Positions 17,630-26,563 are shown, counted from the stretch's first letter. The stretch is DNA of 64,000 nucleotides from Lichenicoccus sp964242335 (GCA_964242335.1 CAXTAY010000009.1:1-64000); one strand, 5' to 3'. Numbers and translations: made by a program. The notes: generated by a model from the sequence alone, not told the origin.

Positions 17630-18022
17630 TCAGGGGCGGCGCTCGATCTCGACGCCGACGGCCTCCAGCTCGTCGAACACGTCCAGCTTCTCGACCTTGA
17701 CCCGGATGACCCGGACGCGCCGGTCGGCGAGCACGCCGGCGGCGATGCGCTCGGCCACGGTCTCGACCAGGCGCACGTGGCCGTCGGCGACGATCCGGCG
17801 CACCAGCTGCACCACGCGCTCGTAGGAGACGGTACGCGACAGGTCGTCGCGACCGACCGCGAGGCCGGCCTCGTCCTGCACGCCGAACGAGATGTTGATG
17901 CGCACCCGCTGCGTCACCCCCTGCTCGTGCGGATACACCCCGATCGCGGCCTGCAGCACCATGTCCCGGAGGAACACCCGTCGCAGGGCGGGCCGGTCCG
18001 GCCAGGGCGGGAAGATCGACAC
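17630..18022 (-). CDS. folB: Dihydroneopterin aldolase
   Basis: Converts 7,8-dihydroneopterin to 6-hydroxymethyl-dihydropterin and glycolaldehyde in folate synthesis. The 130-residue protein has LQAAIGVYPHEQG at about 23-35, the Glu of TVSYERVVQLV and the Lys of RVKVEKLD, all family hallmarks. The GTG start at 18022 follows GAGGAG by nine bases; that sequence is within the end of the upstream SDR gene, so the two are coupled. Confidence 0.9.
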   Translation of the reverse strand: MSIFPPWPDRPALRRVFLRDMVLQAAIGVYPHEQGVTQRVRINISFGVQDEAGLAVGRDDLSRTVSYERVVQLVRRIVADGHVRLVETVAERIAAGVLADRRVRVIRVKVEKLDVFDELEAVGVEIERRP

Positions 18023-18028
18023 CTGCGG

Positions 18029-18838
18029 CTACTCCTCGGCGAGCACGGCGCCACCGGCGGGCGCGGGATGCCACTGCAGGTGCTGGCCGCCATCCAGCGC
18101 CAGCATCTGCCCGGTGACGGAAGGCAGGCAGAGCAGCGCCAGCACCGCGCGCGCGATCTCGTCGGGGCCGGTGCCGTGGCCGAGCGGCACGCTGGCGCAC
18201 TGGGCCGCGAACTGCGCGGCACTCTGCCTCGGGCTGGGCAGCGCCGGCCCCGGGCCGATCGCGTTCACCCGGATCCGGCGCGGCGCCAGCGCCAGCGCCA
18301 TCGACTGCGTCAGCGCCCACAGCGCCGCCTTCGAGGCGGTGTAGGAGACGAAGTGCGGCGTCAGCGACCACACCCGCTGGTCGAGCATGTTGAGCACCAT
18401 TCCCTCGCGGCCGTCGGGCAGCGCGCGGGCGAACTCCTGCATCAGCCGGAACGGCGCGCGCAGGTTCGGCTGCATGTGCGCGTCCCAGCTGTCGCGGCTG
18501 GCGTCGTGCCACTCGTCGCGCTCGAACAGGCTGGCATTGTTGACCAGGATGCCGAGCGGGCCGACCGCATCGGCCGCGCGGGCCACCAAAGTCGCGACCT
18601 CGTCCTCGTCGCCGAGCTCGGCTTCGGTCACGTAGGCCCGCACGCCTTGGCCGCGAATCGCCTCCGCGGTGCGCAGGGCCTCGTCATGTCCGGGGCCGTG
18701 CCGGGCGCGGCAATGCACCGCCACCGACACGCCGCAGGACGCGAGCCCGAGGGCGATCGCCCGACCCAGCCTGGTGCCGCCGCCGGTGACCAGTGCCGCG
18801 CGCGGCATCTGCGGCGGCAGCGGGAACGCGACATTCAT
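18029..18838 (-). CDS. SDR family protein, pteridine reductase / FolM-like
   Basis: A 269-residue short-chain reductase with cofactor motif TGGGTRLG (about 18-25), NNAS instead of NNAG, and YTASK as the catalytic pair. The Thr-Arg after the glycine motif (TGGGTRLGRAI) and Arg in HCRARHG are NADP-type and match FolM/PTR1 pteridine reductases. Being immediately upstream of folB strongly suggests reduction of a dihydropterin in the same pathway. Its ATG overlaps the recR stop (ATGA). Confidence 0.83.
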   Translation of the reverse strand: MNVAFPLPPQMPRAALVTGGGTRLGRAIALGLASCGVSVAVHCRARHGPGHDEALRTAEAIRGQGVRAYVTEAELGDEDEVATLVARAADAVGPLGILVNNASLFERDEWHDASRDSWDAHMQPNLRAPFRLMQEFARALPDGREGMVLNMLDQRVWSLTPHFVSYTASKAALWALTQSMALALAPRRIRVNAIGPGPALPSPRQSAAQFAAQCASVPLGHGTGPDEIARAVLALLCLPSVTGQMLALDGGQHLQWHPAPAGGAVLAEE

Positions 18839-19428
18839 GAAGGTCGGCGCGCCATCAGCGCGGCGGCGAGGGTGCCGTCGTCCAGCACGTCGAGCGCCCC
18901 GCCCATCGGCACCCCCTGCCCGACCCGGCTGACCAGGACCTCGAACCGCGCCAGCCGCTCCGACAGCCAGTGCGCGGTGGTCGCACCCTCCACCGTGGCG
19001 CCGAGGGCCAGGATCACCTCGCGCACGCCACCACCCTCGAGCCGGTTGAGCAGCGGCGACAGGTTCAGGTCCTCCGGGCCGATGCCGCCGAGCGGCGACA
19101 GCGTGCCGCCGAGCACGTGGTAGACGCCGCGATGCACCCGGGCGCGCTCCAGCGCCCAGAGGTCGCCGACGCCCTCGACGACGCAGATCAGCGCACGATC
19201 GCGTCCGGGATCGGCGCAGATCGTGCAGGGATCGCGGCTGTCCAGGTTGCCGCAGGTGGCACAGCTCTGCACCGTCCGCGCCGCCTGCTGCATCGCCTGC
19301 GCCAGCGGCAGCAGCTTGGCCTGCGGCTGCCTGAGCAGCGCCAGTGCGGCGCGTCGCGCCGAGCGCGGACCGAGCCCCGGCAGCTTGCCGAGCAGCTCGA
19401 TCAGGCGCTCGATCTCTGGACCGCCCAC
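18835..19428 (-). CDS. recR: Recombination mediator RecR
   Basis: Works with RecF/RecO to load RecA on gapped DNA. The 197-residue protein has the helix-hairpin-helix region LPGLGPRSARRAALALL (about 16-32), a Cys4 zinc finger starting CATCGNLDSRDPCTIC (about 56-71) and a Toprim domain with VEGVGDLWALE and LNLSPLLNRL. The GTG start gives the canonical GGPEIERLIELL N-terminus. It is third in the dnaX-ybaB-recR order and overlaps the following SDR gene. Confidence 0.96.
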   Translation of the reverse strand: MGGPEIERLIELLGKLPGLGPRSARRAALALLRQPQAKLLPLAQAMQQAARTVQSCATCGNLDSRDPCTICADPGRDRALICVVEGVGDLWALERARVHRGVYHVLGGTLSPLGGIGPEDLNLSPLLNRLEGGGVREVILALGATVEGATTAHWLSERLARFEVLVSRVGQGVPMGGALDVLDDGTLAAALMARRPS

Positions 19429-19471
19429 GGCTAGCCCGCGGCGGGGGCGCCGCCGCCCACCGGGTCCGGCC

Positions 19472-19795
19472 TCAGAACGGCAGCTTCATGCCGGGCGGCA
19501 GGTTCAGCCCGCCGGTCACGCTCTGCATCTCCGACTGGGTGCGCGCCTCCAGGTGACGGCGCGCCTCCGCGTGGGCGGCGATGATCAGGTCCTCCAGCAT
19601 CTCCATCTCCGAGGGATCGGCGAGCTTCGGGTCGAGCTTGATCCGGCGCAGGTCGCCCTTGCCCGACAGCGTCACCGTGACCATGCCGGCACCGGCGCTG
19701 CCGTCGATCTCCAGCGCCTCCAGCTTGCTCTGCATCTCCTCCATCTTGGCCTGCATCTGCGAGGCCTGCTTCATCAGGCCGGCAAGGTTCTTCAT
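19472..19795 (-). CDS. ybaB: YbaB/EbfC family nucleoid-associated protein
   Basis: Small DNA-binding dimer, 107 residues, with the family start MKNLAGLMKQASQMQAKMEE, a coiled helix of Met/Gln/Lys/Glu, the conserved GKGDLRRIKLDP strand and a flexible C-terminus ending PGMKLPF. The ATG lies one base after the dnaX stop, so translation is coupled. It is involved in chromosome organisation or regulation; the precise role is not established. Confidence 0.95.
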   Translation of the reverse strand: MKNLAGLMKQASQMQAKMEEMQSKLEALEIDGSAGAGMVTVTLSGKGDLRRIKLDPKLADPSEMEMLEDLIIAAHAEARRHLEARTQSEMQSVTGGLNLPPGMKLPF

Positions 19796-21856
19796 TCACT
19801 CATCCTCCGGGATGTCGTCGGGTTCAAAGACAAGATCGTCGGGTCCGAGCCGCTCGGGCCCGATCGCCTCGAAGGCGAGATCCGGCGGCAGCGCTTCGGC
19901 CGGCGCGGGCTCGCCCGGCGCGGCCTCCGGATGCAGCCCGTAGTCATCGAGGCGGGTGTCGCGCAGGCTGCCGATCCTGGCGCCGGGAAAGGTCGACAGG
20001 ATCGCCTGCACCAGCGGGTGCGCCGCGGCATCCGACCGGCCGCGCAGCTCGATCGCGTCCGACTGCTCCGACAGCGTCGGCTCGCCGGCGGCGCGCGAGA
20101 CCGCGATGGTCCAGCGCGTGCCGGTCGCCTGCGACAGGATCGCCGCCAGGCGCTGGGTCAGGTCGCGCGGCGCCTGCGGCTGCGGCCGAAGCTCGATCAC
20201 CGGAGGAGCGAAGCGCACCAGGTGCACCGAATGACGCAGGTGGCCGTGCAGCGTCGCCTCGCGCTGCGTCGCCACGAACGCCACCACCTCGCGCCAGCTG
20301 CGCAGCGAGGGTTCCGGCACCGGCCCGGGCGGCGCCTCTCGCTTCTCCGGCTCAGGCTCGGGCTCCGGCTCGGCCGCCGCGCGCGCCGGCAGGGCGCCGC
20401 CGCCGGTGCCGGCGAGGCCGCCTCCGACCGCGCGCAGGCCTCCGGGCGCCGGCGGCTCGATCCGCGCCGGGATGGCCGCGGCGGCCGGCGCCGACGATGC
20501 CGACGGCTCCGACAGCCGCCGCACCAGCTCGCCGGGCGTCGGCAGGTCGCGCACGTGGCAGAGGCGGATCAGCACCATCTCCGCCGCGTCACGGCGGTCG
20601 GGCGCCGCCTCCACCTCGCCCACGCCCTTCAGCAGCATCTGCCACGCGCGGCCGAGCACCGGCACGCTCAGCCGGTCGGCCAGGGCGGCGCCGCGCACCC
20701 GCTCGGCCTCGGGCAGCTCGCGGCCCTCGCGCAGCGCCGGGATCGCCTTCAGCCGCGAGACGGTGTGGATCAGCTCGAGCATGTCGGCCAGCATCAGGCC
20801 GAGGTCGGCGCCGCGGGCATAGGCGGCGGCGGTGATGCCCAGCGCGAGGTCGGCACGTCCCTGCATCACCGCCTCGAGCAGGTCGAACACCAGCCCGCGA
20901 TCGGCGAGGCCGAGCATGTCGGCCACCATGGCGGCGTCCACCAGCCCGCTCCCGGGTAGGCCCGGCTCCGAGTTAGCAGACTCCGAGTTAGCAGACTCCG
21001 GGACTCCCGCCTCCGGTCCGAGCGAGATCGCCTGGTCCAGCAGCGACAGCCCGTCGCGCACCGAGCCGTCGGCGGCGCGGGCGATGATCGCGAGCGCGTC
21101 GGCGCTGATCGAGACGCCCTCTCGGGCGGCGATGGCGGCGAAATGCGAGGCGAGCTCGGCCTGCGGCACCCGACGCAGGTCGAAGCGCTGGCAGCGCGAC
21201 AGTACCGTCACCGGCACCCGGCGCAGCTCGGTGGTGGCGAAGATGAAGGTCACCTGCGCCGGCGGCTCCTCCAGCGTCTTGAGCAGCGCGTTGAACGCGT
21301 TGCGCGAGAGCATGTGCACCTCGTCGATGATGAACACCTTCATCCGCGCCTGCATCGGGCGGAACCGGGTGGCCTCGATGATCTCGCGCACGTCGTCGAC
21401 GCCGGTGCGGGAGGCGGCGTCCATCTCCAGCACGTCGGGATGCCGGTCGGCGAGGATCGCGGTGCAGTTCGCGCACACCCCGCACGGGTCGGCGGTGGGA
21501 CCGCCCTGCCCGTCCGGGCCGATGCAGTTCAGCGCCCGGGCGATGATGCGCGCGGTCGTGGTCTTGCCGGTGCCGCGCACGCCGGTCAGCATGAAGCCGT
21601 GCGCGACGCGGCCCAGCGAGAAGGCGCGACGCAGGATGCGCACGGTCGCGTCCTGACCGATCAGCTGCTCGAACCGCAACGGGCGATAGGCGCGCGCCAG
21701 CACACGATAGGGCGCGGCCACGGCGGGGATGGCCAGGGCGGAGCCGGCCAGGGCGGAGCCGCCAGGAGCACCGTCGCCGAACAGGCCGGGGCCGGCCTGG
21801 TCCGGTTGCGGCAGGCCGTCGGATATCGGATCGGAATTCACGACGGCAGCGGACAC
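19796..21856 (-). CDS. dnaX: DNA polymerase III subunits gamma and tau
   Basis: Clamp-loader ATPase of the replicase, 686 residues. It has Walker A TGVRGTGKTTTAR (about 91-103), a zinc module CGVCANC preceded by LNCIG, Walker B FIIDEVHML and sensor ATTELRRVP, then clamp-loader domain III and a Pro/Ala/Glu-rich linker with PEPEPEPEKRE before the polymerase-contacting C-terminal domain. Two in-frame 15-base tandem duplications add SANSE and GSALA repeats. The first 40 residues before AIPAVAAPYRVLARAYRP are extra relative to most family members. No clear internal frameshift signal for gamma was noted. Confidence 0.95.
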   Translation of the reverse strand: MSAAVVNSDPISDGLPQPDQAGPGLFGDGAPGGSALAGSALAIPAVAAPYRVLARAYRPLRFEQLIGQDATVRILRRAFSLGRVAHGFMLTGVRGTGKTTTARIIARALNCIGPDGQGGPTADPCGVCANCTAILADRHPDVLEMDAASRTGVDDVREIIEATRFRPMQARMKVFIIDEVHMLSRNAFNALLKTLEEPPAQVTFIFATTELRRVPVTVLSRCQRFDLRRVPQAELASHFAAIAAREGVSISADALAIIARAADGSVRDGLSLLDQAISLGPEAGVPESANSESANSEPGLPGSGLVDAAMVADMLGLADRGLVFDLLEAVMQGRADLALGITAAAYARGADLGLMLADMLELIHTVSRLKAIPALREGRELPEAERVRGAALADRLSVPVLGRAWQMLLKGVGEVEAAPDRRDAAEMVLIRLCHVRDLPTPGELVRRLSEPSASSAPAAAAIPARIEPPAPGGLRAVGGGLAGTGGGALPARAAAEPEPEPEPEKREAPPGPVPEPSLRSWREVVAFVATQREATLHGHLRHSVHLVRFAPPVIELRPQPQAPRDLTQRLAAILSQATGTRWTIAVSRAAGEPTLSEQSDAIELRGRSDAAAHPLVQAILSTFPGARIGSLRDTRLDDYGLHPEAAPGEPAPAEALPPDLAFEAIGPERLGPDDLVFEPDDIPEDE
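20970..20999. repeat. 15-bp tandem duplication inside dnaX
   Basis: gagttagcagactcc occurs twice in tandem without mismatch, with partial copies on both sides. It encodes SANSESANSE in the segment between the ATPase lid and clamp-loader domain III. The repeat uses codons such as TCT and GCT that are rare in this GC-rich gene, suggesting a recent expansion. Confidence 0.85.
21731..21760. repeat. 15-bp tandem duplication near the dnaX N-terminus
   Basis: ggccagggcggagcc is repeated exactly twice, encoding the GSALAGSALA stretch in the non-conserved N-terminal extension of DnaX. It keeps the frame and probably makes only a flexible tail longer. Confidence 0.85.
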
Positions 21857-21929
21857 ACGGCGGGCATTCTCCCCACGATCGGCAAGGGCGGGATCAGGAG
21901 GGAGGCCCGGGAGCCGGTCCGAGGCGGTG

Positions 21930-22035
21930 GGAGGCCGAACGACGACCCGAGCGGAAACTCGCTGCGGCTGCTTCCTTCCGGACCTGACCGGATTGGCAAG
22001 GCGCCCGTCCGTCGCCGACCCCCCGGAGGTAGCTT
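21930..22035 (-). ncRNA. ffs: Signal recognition particle RNA (4.5S type)
   Basis: On the minus strand the segment antisense to 21966-21987 reads gtcaggtccggaaggaagca, the near-invariant apical region of bacterial SRP RNA that binds Ffh (symmetric and asymmetric loops with a GGAA tetraloop). Flanking arms (ggtcggcgac on the 5' side, gtcgttcggcc on the 3' side) can pair to form the long hairpin. Ends are approximate, within about 10 bases. Its location directly upstream of dnaX on the same strand is a common order in alphaproteobacteria. The dnaX promoter may lie within or upstream of it. Confidence 0.9.
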
Positions 22036-22112
22036 AACATGCGAACCGGGTTGGGTCACAAGAGGGCTCGCCCCACGTAAGTGCGCCCCCCCGAGATACG
22101 AGAACCGCCGCG

Positions 22113-23048
22113 ATGCATGCCAACTTCTACTCGGGCAGTCCGCTGGACCGCGTGGCACTGCGTCGGGACGACCCGGACGACATGCGTCGGCTGCTGGGCG
22201 ACCCGGACAGCCTGTTCGTCCCGGTGTGGCGCGACCAGCACCTGGTGACGGAGCCCGCCGGGGGCGGCGAGGCGCTGCGGATCGGCATGCCCAGCCGCGC
22301 TGCACTCGGGGTCGAGCTCGATCTCGTCGCGCGCCACCCGTGGGTGCTGCTCGGCCTGCTCGACGGGCGCGCGGTGGTCGCGGTCGACCTGGCGCTGCTC
22401 GACGATCCGACCGGCCTGATCCCGTCCGGGTTCGGCCGCTTCGAGCCGCTGCGGCCGCTGGCACCGCTGCTGCCGGGTCCGGAGGCGGCGATCCTGGCCC
22501 ACGCGCGCGGCATGCTGCACTGGCGCCGGCGCCACCTGTTCTGCGGCCGCTGCGGCACCGCCACGGTGCCGCAGCAGGGAGGCAGCCGCCTCGGCTGCCC
22601 GGGCTGCGGGCTGGAGCATTTCCCGCGCACCGATCCGGTGGTGATCATGCTGGTGCACCGGCACGACCGGGCGCTGCTGGCACGCGGCACGCGCTTTCCC
22701 GGCACCCGCCTGTTCTCCGCCCTCGCCGGCTTCGTCGAGCCCGGCGAGAGTGCGGAGGAGGCGGTGGCGCGCGAGGTGTTCGAGGAGACCGCCGTCCGGG
22801 TCGGCCGCATCCGCTACCACTCCAGCCAGACCTGGCCTTACCCGAACTCGCTGATGCTGGGCTTCCTCGCCGAGACCGCCGACAGCGCGCTGACGCTGGA
22901 CCCGAACGAGATCGCCGAGGCGCACTGGCTGACCGCGGACGAGCTGCGCGCGAGCGCCGCCGGGCAAGGCGAGCACGACATCGAGCTGCCCGGTCCCACC
23001 GCGATCGCGCGCAGCCTGGTCGAGGCCTGGCTGGCCGAGCGCGCGTGA
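22113..23048 (+). CDS. nudC: NAD(+) diphosphatase NudC
   Basis: Hydrolyses NADH and removes NAD caps from RNA. The 311-residue protein has the N-terminal NudC domain, a four-Cys zinc ribbon starting CGRCGTATVPQQ and ending CPGCG, the Nudix box GFVEPGESAEEAVAREVFEE (about 206-225) and the NudC-specific signature SQTWPYPNSLMLGF. The ATG at 22113 gives the expected length. It shares a four-base overlap with the GH31 gene, an unusual partner. Confidence 0.93.
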   Translation: MHANFYSGSPLDRVALRRDDPDDMRRLLGDPDSLFVPVWRDQHLVTEPAGGGEALRIGMPSRAALGVELDLVARHPWVLLGLLDGRAVVAVDLALLDDPTGLIPSGFGRFEPLRPLAPLLPGPEAAILAHARGMLHWRRRHLFCGRCGTATVPQQGGSRLGCPGCGLEHFPRTDPVVIMLVHRHDRALLARGTRFPGTRLFSALAGFVEPGESAEEAVAREVFEETAVRVGRIRYHSSQTWPYPNSLMLGFLAETADSALTLDPNEIAEAHWLTADELRASAAGQGEHDIELPGPTAIARSLVEAWLAERA

Positions 23049-25507
23049 GCCGGCCGGAGAGCCTGCTCAAGCAGCGCGAGGACGGCTTCGAGCTGCGTCG
23101 CGGCGCGCTCGTCATGCGCGTCGCAGCACTGCGCCACGACGTGCTGCGGGTGCGCATCGGCCGCGACGGCAGCCTGCCGGAGGATGCCTCGTGGGCGGTG
23201 CTGCCGGAGGCGCGCACCTCGCACGTCGCGGTGCGCCCGCAGCCGGACGGGTTCGAGACCGATGCGGCGGTCGCGCGGATCGACCGACGCACCGGCGCGC
23301 TCACGATCAGCGACCTCTCGGGCCGGATCGTCTGCGCCGACGCGGCGGGGGCGGCGTTCACGGCAGAGGGCCTGACCGGCGAGCTCGGCTTTCGCCTGGT
23401 CAAGGCGCTGCCCGCGGAGATGCACGTCTTCGGGCTCGGCGAGAAGGCGGGCGGGCTGGACCGGCGCGGCCGCAGCTTCGTGCTGTGGAACACCGACGCC
23501 TATCGCTACCAGGAGAGCAGCGACGTGCTCTACAAGAGCATCCCGTTCTTCATCGGCTTCGAGCGCGGACGCGCGCATGGCGTGTTCCTCGACAACAGCT
23601 TCCGCAGCAGCTTCGAGTTCGGCGTGCTGCACCCGGACCGCCTCTCGTTCGGCGCCGATGGCGGTTCGATCGACTACTACGTGATGACCGGGCCGACGCC
23701 GAAGGCGGTGCAGCAGGCCTATGCCTGGCTGACCGGCACGCCTCCGCTGCCGCCGCTGTGGTCGTTCGGCTTCCAGCAGTCGCGCTACAGCTACGGCTCG
23801 GCCGACGCGGTGCGGGCCGTGGCGGGCCGGCTGCGCGATGAGCGGATCCCGTGCGACGTGCTCTGGCTCGACATCGACGTGCTCGACCGCAACCGCCCGT
23901 TCACCATCAACCGCGAGGCTTTCCCCGACTTCCCCGCGCTGGTGAGGGAGCTGGAGCGGCAGGGCCTGCGCTGCGTCGTCATCGCCGACCTGCACGTGCC
24001 CTGGCTGCCGGACGGGGACTACCCGCCCTGCGACGGCGGCATCGAGGGCGATCATTTCGTCCGCGACGCCGCAGGCGCCACTTATGTCGGCACGGTTTGG
24101 CCGGGCCCGTGCGCGTTCCCGGACTTCACCCGTGCGGTCACCCGCGACTGGTGGGGCACGCTGCTGCGCGGGTTGCTCGCTGACGCCGTCGCCGGCATCT
24201 GGAACGACATGAACGAGCCCTCGGTGTTCGGCGTCGCCAGCCGCACCATGCCGCTCGACGTGTTGCACCGCATCGAGGAGCCCGGCTTCGCGACTCGCCA
24301 GGCCAGCCACGCCGAGATCCACAACGTGTTCGGCATGCAGAACGCGCGCGCCACCTTCGAGGGCATGCTGGCGGCGCGGCCGGACCGGCGTCCCTACGTG
24401 ATGTCGCGCGCCGCCTATGCCGGCGGCCAACGCAGCTGCGTCACCTGGACCGGCGACAACTCGTCGAGCTGGAACCACCTGCGCATGAGCACGCCGATGC
24501 TGCTCGGCCTCGGGCTCGGCGGCTTCGCCTTCGCCGGCTGCGACCTCGGCGGCTTCGCCGGCTCGCCGTCGCCGGAGCTGCTGACGCGCTGGCTGCAGCT
24601 CGGCATGTTCAACCCGATCAGCCGCGACCACAGCGACAAGGGCACCCGCGACCAGGAGCCCTGGGTCGACGGCCCGGCGCACACCGCGATGCGCAGGCGG
24701 GCGATCGAGGAGCGCTACCGGCTGATGCCCTACATCTACACCCTGGCCGAGGAGGCGGCGCGTACCGGACTGCCGATGATGCGGCCGCTGTTCATGGAAT
24801 TCCCCGACGCCGCCGGCGGCCAGCCGCTGGACCTGGAGCAGGAGAACCAGTTCATGTTCGGCACCGCCCTGCTGGTGGCGCCGGCGCCCTTCCCGGAGGC
24901 GCCGGACCGCTACCAGGTGATCCTGCCGCCGGGCGAATGGTACGAGTACTGGGGCGGCCGCAAGCTGGCGGATCCGGCAGCGGCGAAGCTGATCGGCGGC
25001 AGCGGCACGCTCGCCGAGTACGACGCCGACCCGGCGCAGGCGCCGCACCGCGACGACCGTACGCCGGTGCTCGACGAGCTGCCGGTCTACGTGCGTGCCG
25101 GCAGCATCATCCCGCGCCAGCCGCTGGTGCAGAGCACCGCCGAGACGCCGCACGGAGCCCTCGAACTCGCGATCTATCCAGGCCCCGACTGCGAGGGGTC
25201 GATCTACCTGGATGACGGGATCAGCCACGCCTATCGCGACGGCGATTTCCTGCGCATCCGCGTCACCTGCGAGACGGCATCCGACGGCACGTGGCAGGTG
25301 CGCATCGGCCGGCAGGAGGGCCGATACATGCCCTGGTGGAACGAGCTCGAGCTGGTGCTGCACGATGTGGGCGCCGCTCCCCGAGCCGTAGTCGCCGACG
25401 GCCGCTCGGTCGAGGACCCGCGTCACGACCCTGCCGGGCGCACGCTGCGCCTGCGCGTGCCGACCGCCGCGGCGGGGCTGCTGCTGACGATCAGGTTCGC
25501 ATCCTGA
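23045..25507 (+). CDS. Glycoside hydrolase family 31 alpha-glucosidase
   Basis: A GH31 enzyme of 820 residues that releases alpha-linked glucose or related sugars. After an N-terminal beta domain come the catalytic barrel motifs: VLWLDIDVLDRNRPFTIN, GIWNDMNEPSVFG with nucleophile Asp about 388, and WTGDNSSSW with acid/base Asp about 471, then GCDLGGFAG and FNPISRDHSDKGTRDQEPW. The C-terminal beta domains contain LPPGEWYEYW and VYVRAGSIIP. No signal peptide is visible, so it is probably cytoplasmic. The GTG start at 23045 overlaps the nudC stop (GTGA). Confidence 0.93.
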   Translation: MSRPESLLKQREDGFELRRGALVMRVAALRHDVLRVRIGRDGSLPEDASWAVLPEARTSHVAVRPQPDGFETDAAVARIDRRTGALTISDLSGRIVCADAAGAAFTAEGLTGELGFRLVKALPAEMHVFGLGEKAGGLDRRGRSFVLWNTDAYRYQESSDVLYKSIPFFIGFERGRAHGVFLDNSFRSSFEFGVLHPDRLSFGADGGSIDYYVMTGPTPKAVQQAYAWLTGTPPLPPLWSFGFQQSRYSYGSADAVRAVAGRLRDERIPCDVLWLDIDVLDRNRPFTINREAFPDFPALVRELERQGLRCVVIADLHVPWLPDGDYPPCDGGIEGDHFVRDAAGATYVGTVWPGPCAFPDFTRAVTRDWWGTLLRGLLADAVAGIWNDMNEPSVFGVASRTMPLDVLHRIEEPGFATRQASHAEIHNVFGMQNARATFEGMLAARPDRRPYVMSRAAYAGGQRSCVTWTGDNSSSWNHLRMSTPMLLGLGLGGFAFAGCDLGGFAGSPSPELLTRWLQLGMFNPISRDHSDKGTRDQEPWVDGPAHTAMRRRAIEERYRLMPYIYTLAEEAARTGLPMMRPLFMEFPDAAGGQPLDLEQENQFMFGTALLVAPAPFPEAPDRYQVILPPGEWYEYWGGRKLADPAAAKLIGGSGTLAEYDADPAQAPHRDDRTPVLDELPVYVRAGSIIPRQPLVQSTAETPHGALELAIYPGPDCEGSIYLDDGISHAYRDGDFLRIRVTCETASDGTWQVRIGRQEGRYMPWWNELELVLHDVGAAPRAVVADGRSVEDPRHDPAGRTLRLRVPTAAAGLLLTIRFAS

Positions 25508-25519
25508 TGAACGGGGGTC

Positions 25520-25559
25520 CGGGGCCTCAGGCCCCGGCGGGTCCAGGGCGGCGCCCTGG
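25520..25559. repeat. Two-hairpin intergenic element, copy 4
   Basis: Stem cggggcc/ggccccg with loop tca (25520-25536), six-base spacer gcgggt, stem ccagggc/gccctgg with loop ggc (25543-25559). It lies between convergent GH31 and WecG-like genes and supplies the last codons (GRRPGPAGA) and stop of the latter. Confidence 0.8.
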
Positions 25560-26372
25560 CCGTCGGCGCCCGCCAGCCGGCCGAAGACGCTCGCGCAGCA
25601 GCAGGGCGAAGATCGGCGGGCACTGCACGAGGTAGCGCCGCGCGAGGCGCCGCGGCTCGCGGACCAGACGGTACAGCCATTCCAGGCCCGCCTCCTGCAC
25701 CCAGCGCGGTGCCCGAGCGTGGGCGCCGGCCAGGAACTCGAGTGCGGAACCGACGCACAGCCCGACGCCGCGGGCCTCGCCGGTCGCCGCGATCGCCGCC
25801 GCCAGCCGCTCCTGCCGCGGCATGCCGACGGCGAGCACGGTCAGGCGGGCCGGATGCGCCACCGCGAAGCCCACCGCCGCGGCGAAGGCTGCCGGGTCGC
25901 GGTCGAACCCCATCGGCGGATTGTGGTGCGCGATCTCGACCGACGGGCAGCGCCGGCGCAGCGCCGGCAGCAGCGCCTGGTCCATGCCGATCACGGTCAG
26001 CCGTTCCCCCGGCTGCAGCACCTGCGTCACCAGTGCCGCCGCGAGGTCGGTGCCCCGCACCACCGGCGTGGTGCGCAGGCCGAGCAGGCGTGCGACCCGG
26101 GTGACCACGGTGGAGTCCATCACCCGCAGCAGTGCCGCGCGATAGACCGGCAGCAGCGACGCATCACGGCTGATCCGCACCAGGTGGTCGGCGTTCGGTG
26201 TGACCACGTAACCGAACGGCGCGTCGGCCGGGCGTCCGCCGAGCCAGGCGGTCACCGCGGCGATCCCGACATCGGCGAAGTCCAGGCCGAGCAGCGCGAC
26301 CGCGGGCAGCGGCGCCGGCGCCGCGACGCGCTGGTCGGTGCGATCGGGGATCGAGGCCGTGGCGTGCGTCAT
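25527..26372 (-). CDS. WecG/TagA/CpsF family glycosyltransferase
   Basis: Transfers a sugar from a nucleotide donor to a lipid-linked acceptor in exopolysaccharide or surface-glycan synthesis. The 281-residue protein has the family motif VVTPNADHLV (about 56-65), VIGMD, the GMPRQERL segment (usually GxPKQE) and the C-terminal signature RAPRWVQEAGLEWLYRLVREPRRLARRYL in its conserved order. The last dozen residues come from a hairpin element and are basic. A GGAGG lies eight bases before the ATG. It is divergent from the radical SAM operon. No other glycan genes adjoin, so its pathway is unclear. Confidence 0.88.
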   Translation of the reverse strand: MTHATASIPDRTDQRVAAPAPLPAVALLGLDFADVGIAAVTAWLGGRPADAPFGYVVTPNADHLVRISRDASLLPVYRAALLRVMDSTVVTRVARLLGLRTTPVVRGTDLAAALVTQVLQPGERLTVIGMDQALLPALRRRCPSVEIAHHNPPMGFDRDPAAFAAAVGFAVAHPARLTVLAVGMPRQERLAAAIAATGEARGVGLCVGSALEFLAGAHARAPRWVQEAGLEWLYRLVREPRRLARRYLVQCPPIFALLLRERLRPAGGRRRPGRRPGPAGA

Positions 26373-26429
26373 GGGTCATCCTCCGTTGTGCGAGGGCCGC
26401 CCGTCCGGAACGGCCCGCGATGCGATCTC

Positions 26430-26495
26430 TCAGTAAATATCTACTAGTGTTGCATTCGCGACCATGATAAGTTTTTGAGATAATATCGAGTTCGT
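26430..26495. promoter_or_regulatory. AT-rich divergent promoter region
   Basis: The 191-base gap between the WecG-like gene and the radical SAM gene contains an AT-rich island (aaatatctactagtg, gataagtttttgagataatat) that stands out against about 70% GC. It probably carries both promoters; gataat at 26478-26483 is a candidate -10 for the rightward operon. I could not pair it with a convincing -35. Confidence 0.45.
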
Positions 26496-26563
26496 GACGG
26501 ACACGCACGCCGGACGGTGTTCGTACAGAAACTGACGCGACCGGCGAGAAGCGGGGTGGCTTC

